64,000 bases of DNA, from assembly GCA_963921935.1 (NCBI GenBank), contig OY998177.1, positions 23,459,926-23,523,925 of the forward strand, in the 5' to 3' direction. The position numbers and the translations under genes were made by a program. Below are positions 1 through 11,554 of this stretch, piece by piece. The notes under the pieces were generated by a model, which worked only from the letters and a program-made list of their open reading frames with translations, did not search any database and had not been told where the DNA came from. Position 1 is the stretch's first letter. Every line of letters starts with the position of its first letter. The DNA comes from Galeruca laticollis (lineage: Eukaryota > Arthropoda > Insecta > Coleoptera > Chrysomelidae).

Positions 1-935
1 TTAACATTATTTATATTATTGACAAAATTTATAGCAGCTTCAATTTCTTCATTAACTGAAAATTCAGTATCCTTCATAATGAAAGCTATATTGTGTAGTA
101 CTGTTTAAGTAACTACAACTTTTTCTACATTCTCCATTCGTGAACGAATATAGAAATCTAGAATTTTGACATACCTAAGCACCTCTCTATTTGATTACGG
201 ACTCTAATCTAACATTCATTGAACAGTTGTTCGGCAAGAGTATGAAGATCTCTTAGTGGAGTAATAAGGTATATTTTCACCTCATAACCACTATCTCCAA
301 CTAGTAAAATATCTCCATAATCACCATTTTCAAAACGGGCACTCAAATTACAATTTCTAAATATAAGGATCATAAGCAGATCCAAGCCAACGGCATACAA
401 AATTATTTATTTTCAATCCAGCATCACAAACTGCTTGCCTAATGAATGAGAAGAATCCCTTCGATTTCGAAAATTTTCAGCATGAAGACCACCAGGGACT
501 GAATCTTAACATGTTTACAATCCAGTGTTCCGATACAATTAGGAAATCTACTGGTGTTGAGGAAACCTTGTCTAGTATAACCAATATCTTCTTGGGTTTA
601 GGGGAACTGATTCTGACTCTTGCAATAGATCTTGTAATTTCTCGAACAACTCGACTTGCTGTTGATTTATCAATCCCATTGAAGTCAGCTGTAAACTGAA
701 GTATAGAACCTGTAGCTAGGTATCGTTATGTTACCAACACTCTCATATCAAGTGTGAGTGCATGGTTCCTGAAATATGCTATATTTATAATATAATCGTA
801 AAAGATATTTTCAGTTCGAAATACTCACTTATCCAAGCTAAAGGCAATTTCTTCTGTGAGTTGATCTATTAATAATCTCAGTTCGTTTTTCTAATCGAAA
901 TCCGCGTTAAAATTCAATATCGACTATACTTCAAA
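1..935 (-). pseudogene. Harbinger/PIF (HARBI1-like) transposase relic
   Basis: A DDE transposase of the PIF/Harbinger group, which in intact elements cuts and pastes the transposon with a Myb-like partner. Reading the minus strand from about 930 down, there is a helical N-terminal stretch (NELRLLIDQLTEEIAF), then RYLATGS and STASRVVREITRSIARV, the HTH-like region typical of HARBI1. Next comes GDSGYEVKIYLITPLRD around 260-300, the catalytic-core signature, and then VRNQIERC and VLHNIAF near the C-terminus. The order is correct for the family. Stops and frame changes interrupt it throughout and a GT-type donor may follow SLDK near 830, so it is dead. The C-terminus reaches the first bases of the window, so the element continues outside. 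The family call is firm; exact boundaries are not. Confidence 0.8.
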
Positions 936-993
936 ATGACTGGGACTATTTCTGAAGGTTTGTGGTCTTCTGGAATGTAAGAACCATTCAAAA

Positions 994-1905
994 TTAGTAA
1001 AAATCTTCATCGTCGGTTAATTCTTTTAATAATACGTTCATTTTGAATAATGAATTGTAGATAAGAAAATCAACCTCACATTTGGTGGTTACCAACTCAA
1101 CGTCAAATGTCAAAACCTTCTTGAACCGCCTTTGAATGCTCTCAAAATTTGAAAAAATCTCAGATTCCCAGAACATTTCATTATCTAAAAAATTGGTTTC
1201 TATGATTTTATTCGAAAGTTCGATAGTTTCCGAGATAACGGGGTCCAAACATACCACGTATCTTTAGCTCACAGCCTGGATCAAGAAGAGCACGTTCTAA
1301 TGTAAAAGCTATTTTGTCTCGATATTTATAACATACCTCTTTAATACACTGTTTTTCTTCGGTACTGCAATGATCTAATTGAATTGTTCGCAAATTTGAT
1401 GTCAATATTTGATGAATATATTCATTAACATCGGTATTAGTTTCCATTTATTCGATGAAAATAGTTTCGGTGACATCAATTACTTCCATGTCAAAAAGAC
1501 CATTAATTATAATTTCTATAGACTTTTAAAGAGAATTAGTAAAATAAGTGATGGCAAAATGATTTATAATATTTACTGAAGCTCATAGTGATTCTACTTG
1601 GTCTCCAAATTTTATATAATTTGACTATTTGTGATGTCCTTGCAGGGACGACAATAACAAAGTTGTTTAATTTGAGACTTCTTCAAAGAACCGATAAATT
1701 TTCTGGCTCATGTACTATTGTTATTTCAGCATACGGTGTAATTATTAATATTTTTTCTAAAACATTAATAGCTTTAAGTTGTTCTAATAAATCAACTCCA
1801 ATCAAACCACCGTAATTTCTACTAAAAGCAAACAAGTCAAATTTATAAAATTCATTTACTCGTACTTTGAACTCATCAAAACTAGTATATATTTTCTAAT
1901 GATGC
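994..1905 (-). pseudogene. Gypsy-type retrotransposon protease/linker relic
   Basis: A fragment of an LTR-retrotransposon polyprotein (Ty3/Gypsy). On the minus strand, 1870-1700 encodes YGGLIGVDLLEQLKAI, the conserved C-terminal half of the retroviral-type aspartic protease; the DTG active site is not visible. About 300 bp downstream, 1447-1208 encodes QLDHCSTEEKQCIKEVCYKY, matching the linker that precedes reverse transcriptase in Gypsy pol. An 87-residue open stretch at 1257-994 follows without recognisable RT motifs. Order and strand agree with one decayed pol, but frames change and RT is missing or unreadable. It lies next to the Harbinger relic on the same strand; which element is nested in which is unclear. 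Confidence 0.6.
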
Positions 1906-3618
1906 AAAGCTCATGTGACAGGGGAGATCTACAGCTATCATATTCTATGACTTGAGTCCCGTTTATATCCTTCGGCCATATTCAAAAACGGGGTCAAACA
2001 TTCTTTTAAACCGTATTTTTAATGTGTCAGTTATTTATTAATATTTTCTTTCAATAATACTCATTTACTCTGAATTTTTCTTAATAAAAGGCAGTTATTC
2101 ATTTCAGAAATTTTGATTATCTATTTTTCTTGAATTTTGATAAACTGTTTGTTCTTGTAAATTTTCTTGTATTTTTTGGAGTATCGGAACATTTTGCCAA
2201 CAATATATTATTACAAATGATTACACAATCGGATTACATTCCAAGGTACGTCATTTTAAAGCTGAATATGTTTCCTTTTTGATCGTGCTCTCATATTTTT
2301 CCCAAGTGCAGTAGTTTTTCAGATGAGATGTTTAAATTTAGCGGCGGATTAGTAAAACGTAGATAAAACAGGAGTACAACTACACATTTCATAGCATCTC
2401 TTCTTTTAATGGTGTATATTTGTAACCAAATGGAGCTGCGATAAACGATAAGAGCGGTGATGAGAGCGGCGATAATAGCTGCGGGAAACTCACTTCTCTA
2501 ATGTGCTGTTTATAGTTGAGGTATGATAGTAGCGACGATCTCTGCTTTGCAAGTTACAGTTGTTAAGTAGACGTCCAGCCGTTGAGAACAAACGCATCAA
2601 TCCAAATTGATTGAAAATATTTTTGATTGAAATGGATGATTCTGATTCTGATGAAGAAATACTTTTAGTTTCAAATGCTCTAAAATGATTGAAATATGTC
2701 AATTTTTAATAGAAAATAATTTATTGAAGGTTCCATTGAATAGTAATAAGATTTATATTTTTTAAAACAACGATGATCATGTAAATTAATTATCTCCAAT
2801 GTTTTCATTTTCGCTCCCATCCATAATATCAAGTTGCTAATTTTTGTGCAATGTAAACATGCTGTAGAACAATTTAAGCTACTTTTTCTACAACTACATC
2901 CAGTTTTACACGAACAAAAAATAATTATTAATAAATTTTCAGAAGCTGGACTGAACTTGTAAATACATTCATTTTATATTTTCTAAATTAGCATTCAGTG
3001 TAGGTATGAATGAAACGATGTTGACTAAGGATTTTTCACTTGTAGCCTTAAGAAACGATTGGCATCGAAAGCTATTAGATTTTCTTAATTCTCAGAAGTA
3101 CCACATAATTCTAAACATAAGCATTTTCATCAGTATAGATAATAGCTGCATTTTCAAACTCTATACGAATCGAACAATTTAGCGAATTTATTTTCACTCT
3201 TTTTGTAAAATGCTGTCAAATAACATTCAATGCATGTAAAAGCAAAATATGCTTCTTACACATTGTAGTAAAGGATCCCAAGTAACATCGACATTCATTG
3301 CTAATAAATAAAATATGTTTCTAAACATACACCAATAGGGTAGCCATAAAAAATATAGCCATGGCTATAATAAATAAGACTGATTAAAATAGTACTTATA
3401 TTTTTAAAATTTCACTGACTCACTTGACAAATGAACGAAATTCCATAGGAAAGCATACAATATAGAGAATATGCAACAGCTGGGTTGCCTACCATTTTCT
3501 AGTCCCTATTACCTAGTTGCCGTGTACAAATAGGTAAGTTGATATCAGTAATTGCACTCATATGCTTACCACTTGAAAAATATATCAAAATGAAGGCAGT
3601 TCCAAAACGAATACAGTA
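1906..3618. other. No recognisable gene
   Basis: About 1.7 kb of AT-rich sequence with no gene I can support. The plus strand at 2632-2680 reads MDDSDSDEEILLVSNAL, an acidic start that resembles Harbinger transposase N-termini, but it meets a stop straight away. The minus strand at 2702-2490 has a 70-residue open frame with RDRRYYH. Both are too short to assign. Confidence 0.4.
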
Positions 3619-3688
3619 GTATAGGGTTGCTTTACAAAATCCGTTCATACGTGAGGCTACAAAACAAGAGGTCCAGGAAACCGGTACG

Positions 3689-3877
3689 GTGAACAACAAT
3701 TTCATAGTACAGCAAGACAGTTTCGCAACGCAAATAATGGTTTTATTATACATCATAACGATAGCGTTCATTTTAAAATTCGTATGGTCCCTATGGAAGA
3801 CACACCGAAGAGCACTAAAAAGGGACATCAACAGAAGCATAGCGGTTCAGAAGTCGACGGGAACTTTAACGGTATAA
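3689..3877 (+). CDS. Short hypothetical ORF with one membrane-like segment
   Basis: A 62-residue open frame that I do not recognise. Residues about 14-32 (FATQIMVLLYIITIAFIL) form one hydrophobic segment, followed by a basic stretch (KTHRRALKRDINR). It ends just before AATTGTAAGTATAT, which could be a splice donor. About 70 bp further on, an open stretch beginning WEEFEDKLKSNVEEV leads towards the Gypsy gag. It might therefore be a small 5' exon or leader of that retrotransposon, or chance. Confidence 0.25.
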   Translation: MNNNFIVQQDSFATQIMVLLYIITIAFILKFVWSLWKTHRRALKRDINRSIAVQKSTGTLTV

Positions 3878-3948
3878 AATTGTAAGTATATATGCACTCT
3901 ATTCTTATGAACGATTGGTTGATTTTTTTTTTCTCTACAAAAATCAAT

Positions 3949-5045
3949 TACGTGGGAAGAATTCGAAGATAAGCTGAAATCAAACGTAGAAGAAGTAAAT
4001 AAACAGGGAAAAAGAGTTTTAAAAAAGGAAACTCCTAAAAATCCAGATATACATACTGAAGTAGTTAATAGTATAATAATTCTTTACAATGATTGGAAAA
4101 ACTTAAGTATAATACAGCAAGAAAGTTGTAAAAATTATTCTGATAGGATTAGGGCTTAAACTTCTAGGTCATTTTAACCGCTAAACTGTACTGTTAAAAT
4201 ACCTACATCTCTATTTGAGGAGATCGATACGGTTGTATTACAAACAATAAGCAGACAGATGAAAATGGCTACGAGTATGAATGATTTTTTTGATTTCGCG
4301 AGTAAAGTATTACCTACTGAGTTTAATGGCGAAGCAAGTAAGTTACAGTCATTTTTGGATTCGTTAGATTTATTACAAATAAACGCAACAGGTAACGAGG
4401 AAAATGCAGTTCTTTTAATTAAAACTAGACTAACAGGGAAAGCAAGAGGTCTGATAACGACGGAAAATGCTATCACAAAAATCAGAAACAAGCTTAAATC
4501 AGGAATAAGAGGAGATAAACCAAGTCTCCTCTTGGCAAAACTAAACAGAGTAAGACAACACGGGAAGGATATAACACATTACGCGACAGAAGTAGAGAAG
4601 CTGGCGAAGAAACTACAGGCAGCATACGTGACGGAAGGGATGCCAGAGAATTTAGGAGAAAAATATACCAAAGAGGCAACGGTTAAAGCAGTGACGATGA
4701 ATGCCACAGCAGACGCGACGAAAACAATTATAGCATCGGGAAGCTTCGAAAACAAACAGGAAGTACTATCTAAGCTGGTATCAATTGAAGGGATAGTAAG
4801 TCATCAACAAGTATTGCGTTTCAAAGACAATAGGAATTTCTTCAGAAAACCAGATATTAACTATAGGCACAATCAAAGAAGAGAAAACAACAGCAGAATG
4901 TACAATGGTAATTCTCAAGGAAGGGCATTCAGACAGTACAACCAAGGAAACGGGTATAACAGATAGATAGATTATAATGAGGACAAGAAATTTCACAGGC
5001 ATAGTAATTACAATAACCATACTAATAATAACGTGAGAATATGCG
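3949..5045 (+). pseudogene. gag: Gypsy-type LTR retrotransposon gag
   Basis: Gag structural protein fragment of an insect Gypsy-group retrotransposon. The main open frame is 4259-4966 (235 residues). Residues 19-60 contain FNGEASKLQSFLDSLDLL and LLIKTRLTGKARGLI, the capsid-like core signature of insect Gypsy gags. The C-terminal third is rich in Asn, Arg, Gln and Gly, as expected of a nucleocapsid-like RNA-binding tail without zinc knuckles. A nonsense codon at 4964-4966 breaks the tail, which continues in the same frame to NNTNNNVRICE near 5045. Upstream, 3949-4159 encodes a plausible N-terminal part (WEEFEDKLKSNVEEVNKQGK) ending at a stop. No pol follows; a LINE fragment is joined directly, so the element is truncated. 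Confidence 0.7.
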
Positions 5046-5429
5046 AAATAGAACATAAAATTGAAGAAATGAGCAGACAAATAGCACAGTTAAAGAAAGA
5101 AAACTATGAATTAAGGATGGAAAATATGGAGCTCAAGGGAAAAACAGAATTTTTGCTAGGAAACATTATACAGAGCCAGAAAAATTTTAGAGAGAAGAAT
5201 TTGATTATACATGGTATAGGAGAAGGCAATGAAGAAGATGAGAAAAGACTAGAAAATAAATTAAAAGATGTAATCAAAAAGTTGACAACACAGTAGATGT
5301 TAAATCAGATATTTTGAAATGTAAAAGAATAGGAAATAAAAACAGTAACAAAAATTGGCCAGTACTAATGACGATGAAAGACGTGAATAAGAGAGTAGAA
5401 ACTTTGGAAGGAACGGATAAATTAAAAAG

Positions 5430-5491
<62 letters not shown>

Positions 5492-5625
5492 TTGATGAAG
5501 ATTATCCAAAAGACATATTGGAACAGAGAAAACAGCTAATAAGATACATGAAGCAGGCGAGAAAAAGTGGAGCCAAAGCTAAGATAATCGATAATACATT
5601 AATGATAAATAACAAAGTATATTAG
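5046..5625 (+). pseudogene. LINE ORF1-like fragment with in-frame (TA)n expansion
   Basis: Fragment of a non-LTR retrotransposon first ORF, an RNA-binding chaperone-like protein. It opens with a coiled coil (IEHKIEEMSRQIAQLKKENY), then KNLIIHGIGEG and a charged helix, then CKRIGNKNSNKNWPV, then EDYPKDILEQRKQLIRYMKQ and KAKIIDNTLMINNKVY. This is the usual insect layout of coiled coil, RRM-like domain and C-terminal domain. One stop/frame change lies at 5294-5314. Between NIYI and EDYPK a (TA)n run inserts alternating Ile/Tyr codons while keeping the frame. The 5' end is fused to the gag reading frame, so this is a 5'-truncated insertion or a deletion junction. Clade uncertain. Confidence 0.6.
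5435..5492. repeat. (TA)n microsatellite inside coding relic
   Basis: About 58 bp of nearly pure TA repeats. In the plus frame it reads as alternating Ile and Tyr, embedded in the conserved NIYI...DEDYPK segment of the LINE ORF1 relic. It probably grew from the ATATAT already encoding Ile-Tyr-Ile. Confidence 0.9.
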
Positions 5626-7470
5626 TGTTTTAAATGAAACTCAACGTTTCTAGATAATTCCACAATACCAGTCTCTCCGAGTTCACCCCCACAGTCCGAC
5701 TTCACCCCGATTGACGGTACCAAAAGTGAACTCGTGCATGTTCCATTTATGACTGATACCGTCAATGCTGCGGCTAAAGATAAGATACAAATTTCCGGTT
5801 TAATGCCACACTGGTCTAAGTTACACTTGTACCATTTTGGCTTTCCGCTGTAACGCGTTGGCGCTTTAAGAATGATATCCCGCGGCATCTGTAATTGTTT
5901 CGGTGAAGTTATAGTTTTCAAATCTCTCCTATTGATAGAAAACTATATTAAGAATCGTAATATGCATTAATCCCACCAAATTTGACTGGAACCACTCTGG
6001 TTTTCAATGGCTACGATGCGAGAGAAGTATTGGTTTACCCCAAAAAATGTTGGAATTTTTCATTAGTGTTTCAAATGAAAGTCACGGTTTCTACTTAATT
6101 CCACAATATAATAAAAGTTATTGAAAATTCTAAAAAATTGACAATTGTTTCGATAACTGAATATCATCGTCAGAATGACAGAAGTTACATTTCATTTGAT
6201 GCCTACCTGATGTTTAGTAATTATCTAATGGACGAAGGACTTAACGAGGAACACTTGCCGGCTTAATCACCACAAGTTTTTGTAACTGTTTTACCTAAAA
6301 TATATGAAATATTGTAGATGTGTCAATTCCCTCAGCTGCAGTCGTGACACGTTAATTTAATTGAAAGAAGTTCCATTTGAAAATTTGAAATTGTTATATT
6401 TTTTGACAACAAAAGAACTCTGTACCTATCTCTAGAATTGAAGATTATATTTCTAAGTAGTACAAAAAGATTTGATCTGCTTATTTTTATACTACTCACC
6501 ATTTTTTTAAACATGAATACATTCCTAACTCATTTAACTGTGAAGGGGGGAAAACTTTTTATGTAAAATTTTAAGCTCTATATTTTTTGTCTACCTTCCA
6601 CCGTTTCCGAGTAATTGCGAAATAATAATTCCTAAATGTTTTTCAGCCCTTGCCAGGGATTGCAGACACCAAAACCTTGAAACATTGTTATTGTATCTTT
6701 GAAACTACGTAATATGAAAAATGCAAAGTTGTGTCAAAAATTTGATTTCAAACCTTATTTTACGGGACTATAAATCTGGTTGGACTAGACTTTGGAATAA
6801 ATTCCGATTTTTACGCCTTTTATTGACTTATAAACTAATGTAATGTTGTGTTTTTGATAAAGAAAGTCAGTACCTACAATATTAATTGAGTTCCTTCTGC
6901 ATATTGAAAGTCCGTTTGACCTTGCATAAATTAATTGTCTTTAATAAATAGTAACCATTTTTTTGTTGTGAAAATTATTATACAACTGTTTTCTATCTCG
7001 TTAGAGATATTGTAAAACTATCTTTCATCTACTCATTGCAAGTTTAAACAAATGCAAAGTAAAAAACGATTAAGATATTTGTGTGATTTTGAAATCAGTT
7101 AAGGTGAAATGAAATTGAAGGCTTGATTATAGGTACACTTGAGAAGTTATCTATTAGGTCTAGCAACAAGGAGCATTCAATAAATGGTTTTCGCCATAAA
7201 TCGTTTCAGAAAACCGACTCTAAAAAGCTCATCAAAATGTTTATCTTAATAATTTTTCAATAAGGTGTTGTGAAATGTGATAAAAGTTTGCATTTGTATT
7301 AAAACACACCATGTTTGAGACATGGATGAATAAAATACGGTTAGAATTATATTGTTACGATATAGCACACTGGTGTAGTGCCTGAATCCGACTTTGTCTA
7401 AGCCATGTATAAAGTTAAACTTTTGGCGAATGCGCAGGGATTTCTTCGCACTGTTTACCATTATTTTTTG
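5626..7470. other. No recognisable gene; spaced direct repeat
   Basis: I see no gene here. A segment of about 45 bp beginning TAGTGTTT(T/C)AAATGAAA at about 5623 recurs in direct orientation at about 6065 (both continue through a TTCCACAATA motif). The interval between encodes an open plus-strand frame rich in Pro and Ser up to about 5848 that matches nothing I know. The rest is AT-rich without motifs. A minus-strand open frame at 7461-7246 is unrecognised. Confidence 0.4.
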
Positions 7471-7474
7471 AGAA

Positions 7475-7850
7475 TATTCTTATCTAGTCATTTCCAGTGA
7501 GGTCTATTGTTTTTGTGACCAGTCTTATCTAGACAATTCCAGGTAGACGATTGTTTTTTTGTGAGCCGCAATCTAGAATTATCCAGAAAAAATGGCACCT
7601 AATATATAAGAGAGGCTACCTACCCAAGGAGTTAGTTTACAATTTAATCTCGTGAGATAAACAGTAAGCAAGTAAATATAAATTAAGTCTAAATAAATCA
7701 ACATTAGTGAAGTGCTCATATAAATTAGTGTAAGTGAGTATACTGTGTATATAATATACATTAGTTAATATTTTAGTGAATGAATGAAGAGTAGTCCTAC
7801 TGTGTGGTATGAATTTATCCCACACGTCGTAATAAAAACTTTTAAATAAA
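7475..7850 (+). repeat. Possible solo LTR
   Basis: The segment has features of a retrotransposon LTR. It contains imperfect repeats of about 47 bp (TCTTATCTAG/GTCTTATCTAGAC at 7480-7580), a TATA-like element (AATATATAAGAGAGGC at about 7600), a short transcribed-looking stretch, and polyadenylation-like AATAAA near 7810-7850. No second copy or target duplication was found, so this is tentative. Confidence 0.3.
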
Positions 7851-8900
7851 TAAGAAAAACCATTACAGTATATATATTGCGGACCAAGTTATATTATGTA
7901 AAACTGCAAAATACTCAAGATACATGGGTACAGTACGAAATATAACCGACATTGTACAGATTTCGGACTTCACTTAGGTACACCAGTCGACAACAAATGT
8001 TAAAAACAAGCACTCTACAATATGGACGTTTGAAGCGGTTTGTCATAAGTGTGTTGTTTCCTAGATAGCACAAGACATATTTAAGTTGTCCATAATGAAA
8101 CTTATTTTGGTCTAGTGTCTTGAGCCCTACGAAGTTTACTCAAAGACGTCTTTAAAACATAGTACTTTTATATCTTAAAGACGTCTTATATAGATATATA
8201 TTTAGAATATTATCACGATATCGCCAAGTCGAATTGATATAAAATAGTTGAGCCTCAATTTTCTCTATAATACCTACCTAAATTAATTATTATTATGTAT
8301 TATGTTATATCAATATAGTATGATATAATGTGTCCTATACACCTTATAAACGTATTCAATAATAATTTTTGAAATCGCGTACAAAAAGATAACATATATA
8401 AAAATAAAATAAGTCATTCATTTTTATACTGTAGTCATCATTTAACAGTTTTGGGTCATAAGTCACTTTGACGAATTGCCATACTTGAGAATTGAACTTA
8501 ATGGAATTTGAATATTCCCGCATCGCAAACGATCTCCGAAATTAGCTGAGTCGTTCAGAGGCTTCCGCGTGTAGTGTCTCCTTTGTAACGTTACTTAACA
8601 GCCATCAGCCATAATTATTGTTCTTGGTTAAGTTATTTGCGTCTATTGATTTTCGATTTGGTTTTACATAAAAATTAACTTACACACACAAACACACTGT
8701 CTAAGCACCAATGCAATTTTCACAGTAAGAATATCGCGGATTGTAGATTTATTAATGAACAACTGTAGTTTCATGCAATGTGGGTACTCACCGGATTGCT
8801 GGCCTTCTACACCTCAGCATCCCTGATTTAGGCTGTCACCATTTTCATCATTCACTTCAACGGCTACAGTATCTTTTCACTCAATTTTAATGTTTTGTTT
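7851..8900. other. No recognisable gene; dispersed-repeat motif
   Basis: AT-rich, no open frame of note. At 8050-8200 lies CTAGATAGCACAAGACATA followed by several AAGACGTCTT-type palindromes. A related sequence in inverse orientation (ending TGTGCTATCTGGG) lies at 35,880-35,975, suggesting a dispersed short transposon family. Confidence 0.4.
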
Positions 8901-8904
8901 GTAG

Positions 8905-9060
8905 GTAATTTGCACGAAATTTAATATTTTGAATATTGCCATGGTTAACGGTCTCCTCGCAAAACGTTGTCTCTGCTTGTATTTTAGTGCAAGCGCTACA
9001 CGATGTGTATTATCTGCAAATTAGAAAAAAACTGAAATAATTAGTGCATGAACATAAACC
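8905..9060 (-). repeat. Second copy of BEL RNase H-flank segment
   Basis: About 150 bp, closely matching 10,920-11,115 in the same orientation (AATATTTTGAATATTGCC, ATGGTTAACGGTC and GCAAAACGTTGTCTCTGC shared). It lacks an internal stretch of about 45 bp present in the other copy. On the minus strand it encodes the same start of the RNase H neighbourhood (RRPLTMAIFKILN). The two copies flank the BEL pol relic. Confidence 0.65.
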
Positions 9061-9439
9061 GGCCGCCAAAACATCTGTGTTTTAACTAACACAAAAATAT
9101 ATACATTGAAAATTTAGAAAGATGAACAATTTTGTTTACCATAAGTAAAGAAATAAAAAAAAAATTATATATTTTTTTTATAACTGCTACTTGTTCTGAT
9201 TGGGCAAGGGACACAATTCAACGATCGGGAGCGAAGCTGTCCGGTTGCAGTTTTTACAGACACAGCTTATCATAAATCATTAAGTTTTATTACTACTGCA
9301 GGCTTAATCCACTTTGTACGCTGTTGTAACGTATTGAGATACTCGGTGGAATATCTTTTCCAAAAATCGGCTACTAATTTTTAAATTAGTTGCCAGCGGT
9401 CTAATCTATTTACTTTGAAATTGGAAAAATCAGGTGTTG

Positions 9440-10974
9440 GGATTCTAGGAACGAGTTTTTTCAAGGTAACGAAGATCGCCGGCGTGAGAGGTATTAAGTT
9501 GTTTGGATCTGATGACTAGGAATACAAAGGACGTCTGTCTGTCACATATTAATGTGTGCATTTCGTCATAGCAGAGTATTTGATCACCAACCACACGAAC
9601 TAGGTGTGTTTCAAAACTTTTAACGCCAGCCTCCGCTAAACCGTTTAAATGTGGTCCAGTAGGGGAAGAGAACCTCCACTTGAGCGAAAGTTCTTCGGAA
9701 GCTTGTTTTGCCAGCTCAAGTAGCTGATTATATCCACGAACAAGGTTAGTCCCATTATCGCTTTGGCAGAAAACCACCGAAAATCGCTTTGTAACAAATC
9801 GCCTAAAACAAGCAATGAAACTCTCTGTGTTGAGATCTACGGCCAACTCTAAATGAACCGCTGTTGTTGAAGTGCATACAAATATGCAAAATAATATTTG
9901 AATTTCTTCGTGATACCTCTGCCTCTTAAGGGCGTAATCAACAAGGGCCCGCAAAAATCCCTCGCTACGTGGGAAAATGCAGCAAACTGGAATATTCTAT
10001 AACTAGGCAAATCCGCCATAGTGGGAGGGGTATACGTCCTAGAACGTGCTCTGAAAGACTTTATACAACTACTTAGTGTTTTTCGATGGCTCTTCTGGCC
10101 AAAATATTCCAAAATGGTCGCAAAAGTATATGATGCAAAGTTTTTAATCCTGTATGAAGATATTTTTATGGCAAATATTCTATTATGACCGTAGTAAGAC
10201 GATGTGAACTAGGTAACAATAGTGGGTATTTTACTGAAAATGAAAATCTGATGAGTTCCTTAGGCGACCGCCCGCCCTGAGAAAACCATCGGAATCAAGA
10301 AAAACCGAGAGTTTGCGAAATGGTTTTGGAAGCAATTTATTTTGCTTTATCATGGAAATGATATTGGAAAAAAACTGTAGTTGGAACATGTTTCACGAGC
10401 CACATTAAGGCTCTCTGTAGCTCGTCTAGAGTGGGTCTGCCGAAGTATTTTTCGCCTGGCATGTTACGTACTTGAAAATTTGTAAAAAAGTCGAATACAG
10501 TAAGAAATAATTATTTGAATGGTAAACAAGTTAGAGAATCTTTCCAATAATTCGTCTATTGGTTCGATTACTGTCGTGACCTCGAAGACAATTTTTTGAA
10601 CATGAACATGATTCGTCGAGTTGCTTAGAAACAGATTTGTTATACCACTCATCTCTAGGAAGAGACATAAAAGGTGGTCCATTCCACCACAAATCATGAC
10701 GCAATGAATTTGAGGGGATTGTGCCTCTCGAAGCGTCATCGGCTGGATTTAATGCGGTTGGAATACAACGCCAAGATGAGTAGGGAATGATATCTTGTAT
10801 GTGGCTAACTCGATTTGCAACAAATGTCCTCCAACGACAAGGAGGTAAACTTAGCCAAGCCAGGACAACTTGGTAATCAGTCCAAGCAAATATTTCGTCC
10901 AAAATCAGCTTCACTGAACAAGTAATTTTCACCAAATTTAATATTTTGAATATTGCCGTGGTTAACGGTCGCAT
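9440..10974 (-). pseudogene. pol: BEL/Pao retrotransposon pol (RNase H + integrase)
   Basis: Decayed polyprotein of a BEL/Pao LTR retrotransposon. At 10,974-10,531 the RNase H region reads FAWTDYQVVLAWLSLPPCRW, then HIQDIIPYSSWRCIPT, LNPADDASRG and DLWWNGPPF, all hallmark BEL motifs. The integrase follows at 10,112-9,849 (MADLPSYR, DFCGPLL). From 9,954 it continues as TTAVHLELAVDLNTESF, ACFRRFVTKRF and SDNGTNL, the catalytic-core region around the second Asp, then SPTGPHLNGLAEAGVKSFE. After that the frame drifts into HAGDLRYLEK. About 400 bp between the parts is unreadable, and neither reverse transcriptase nor LTRs are evident. A related 150-bp segment recurs at 8905-9060. Confidence 0.85.
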
Positions 10975-11115
10975 CGCAAAACGTTGTCTCTGCTTGTACT
11001 TTTAGCGCAAGCGCTACACTATATGCGCATCAAATCACTCAAAACCAGCTGTTTCAAGCAGCGCAGAAATTATTTGAGAGTTAGAAAAAAACTAAAATCA
11101 TTAGTGCATGAACAC
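10925..11115. repeat. Direct repeat partner of 8905-9060
   Basis: The longer of the two copies. It extends past the RNase H coding start into AGTTAGAAAAAAACTAAAAT and TTAGTGCATGAACA, also shared with the copy at 8905. Because the similarity continues beyond coding sequence, the pair may mark a duplicated element edge rather than only coding homology. Confidence 0.6.
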
Positions 11116-11399
11116 ACATAATGTTATAAGTGGAAGTGCTGTATCTACAAAAGGTAAGGGCGAATAACTGCTATGACTATCAGAAATTTGTGAGAAATGT
11201 ACAAATAACTATTATTATTTTGTTGTAGTAGCTGCAGAAAAAGCGAACATATGTGAAAATAGAAGCAAAGTAGAAAGAGTGGCTTTAGAGAGTAACTGTT
11301 AGAAAAGTAAATGCCTTAAAAAGTCATAAGTATAGCTCCAATATATGCATTTATTTTACATAAATTGAAAATTATTTATACAAACAGGTGTATAAATAT
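11116..11399. other. No recognisable gene
   Basis: AT-rich spacer between the BEL relic and the 3' end of LINE-A. No open frame, repeat or motif I can support. Confidence 0.4.
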
Positions 11400-11554
11400 A
11401 AGAATTGAAGGAAGCTATTAAAAAATTTATCACTTTTATTTCTGGAATTCACCCTCAATATGTGGACTTACTTGTGTGTGTGTGTGAGAGAGAGAAAGAT
11501 TGCACGGAAATTACTCCATTCGCCACAGGATTTTCAAAATTGCTTTCTTTCAAT
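11400..11554 (-). other. LINE-A 3' untranslated region with (TG)n(AG)n
   Basis: Lies directly after the LINE-A stop codon on the minus strand. It contains a short (TG)n-(AG)n microsatellite at 11,473-11,495. No poly(A) tail is evident, so the true 3' end is uncertain. Confidence 0.45.

Noticed and set aside
2632..2700. Plus-strand start of a Harbinger transposase
   Set aside because: Only about 17 residues resemble the family, and the frame closes at once on the opposite strand to the transposase relic at 1-935.
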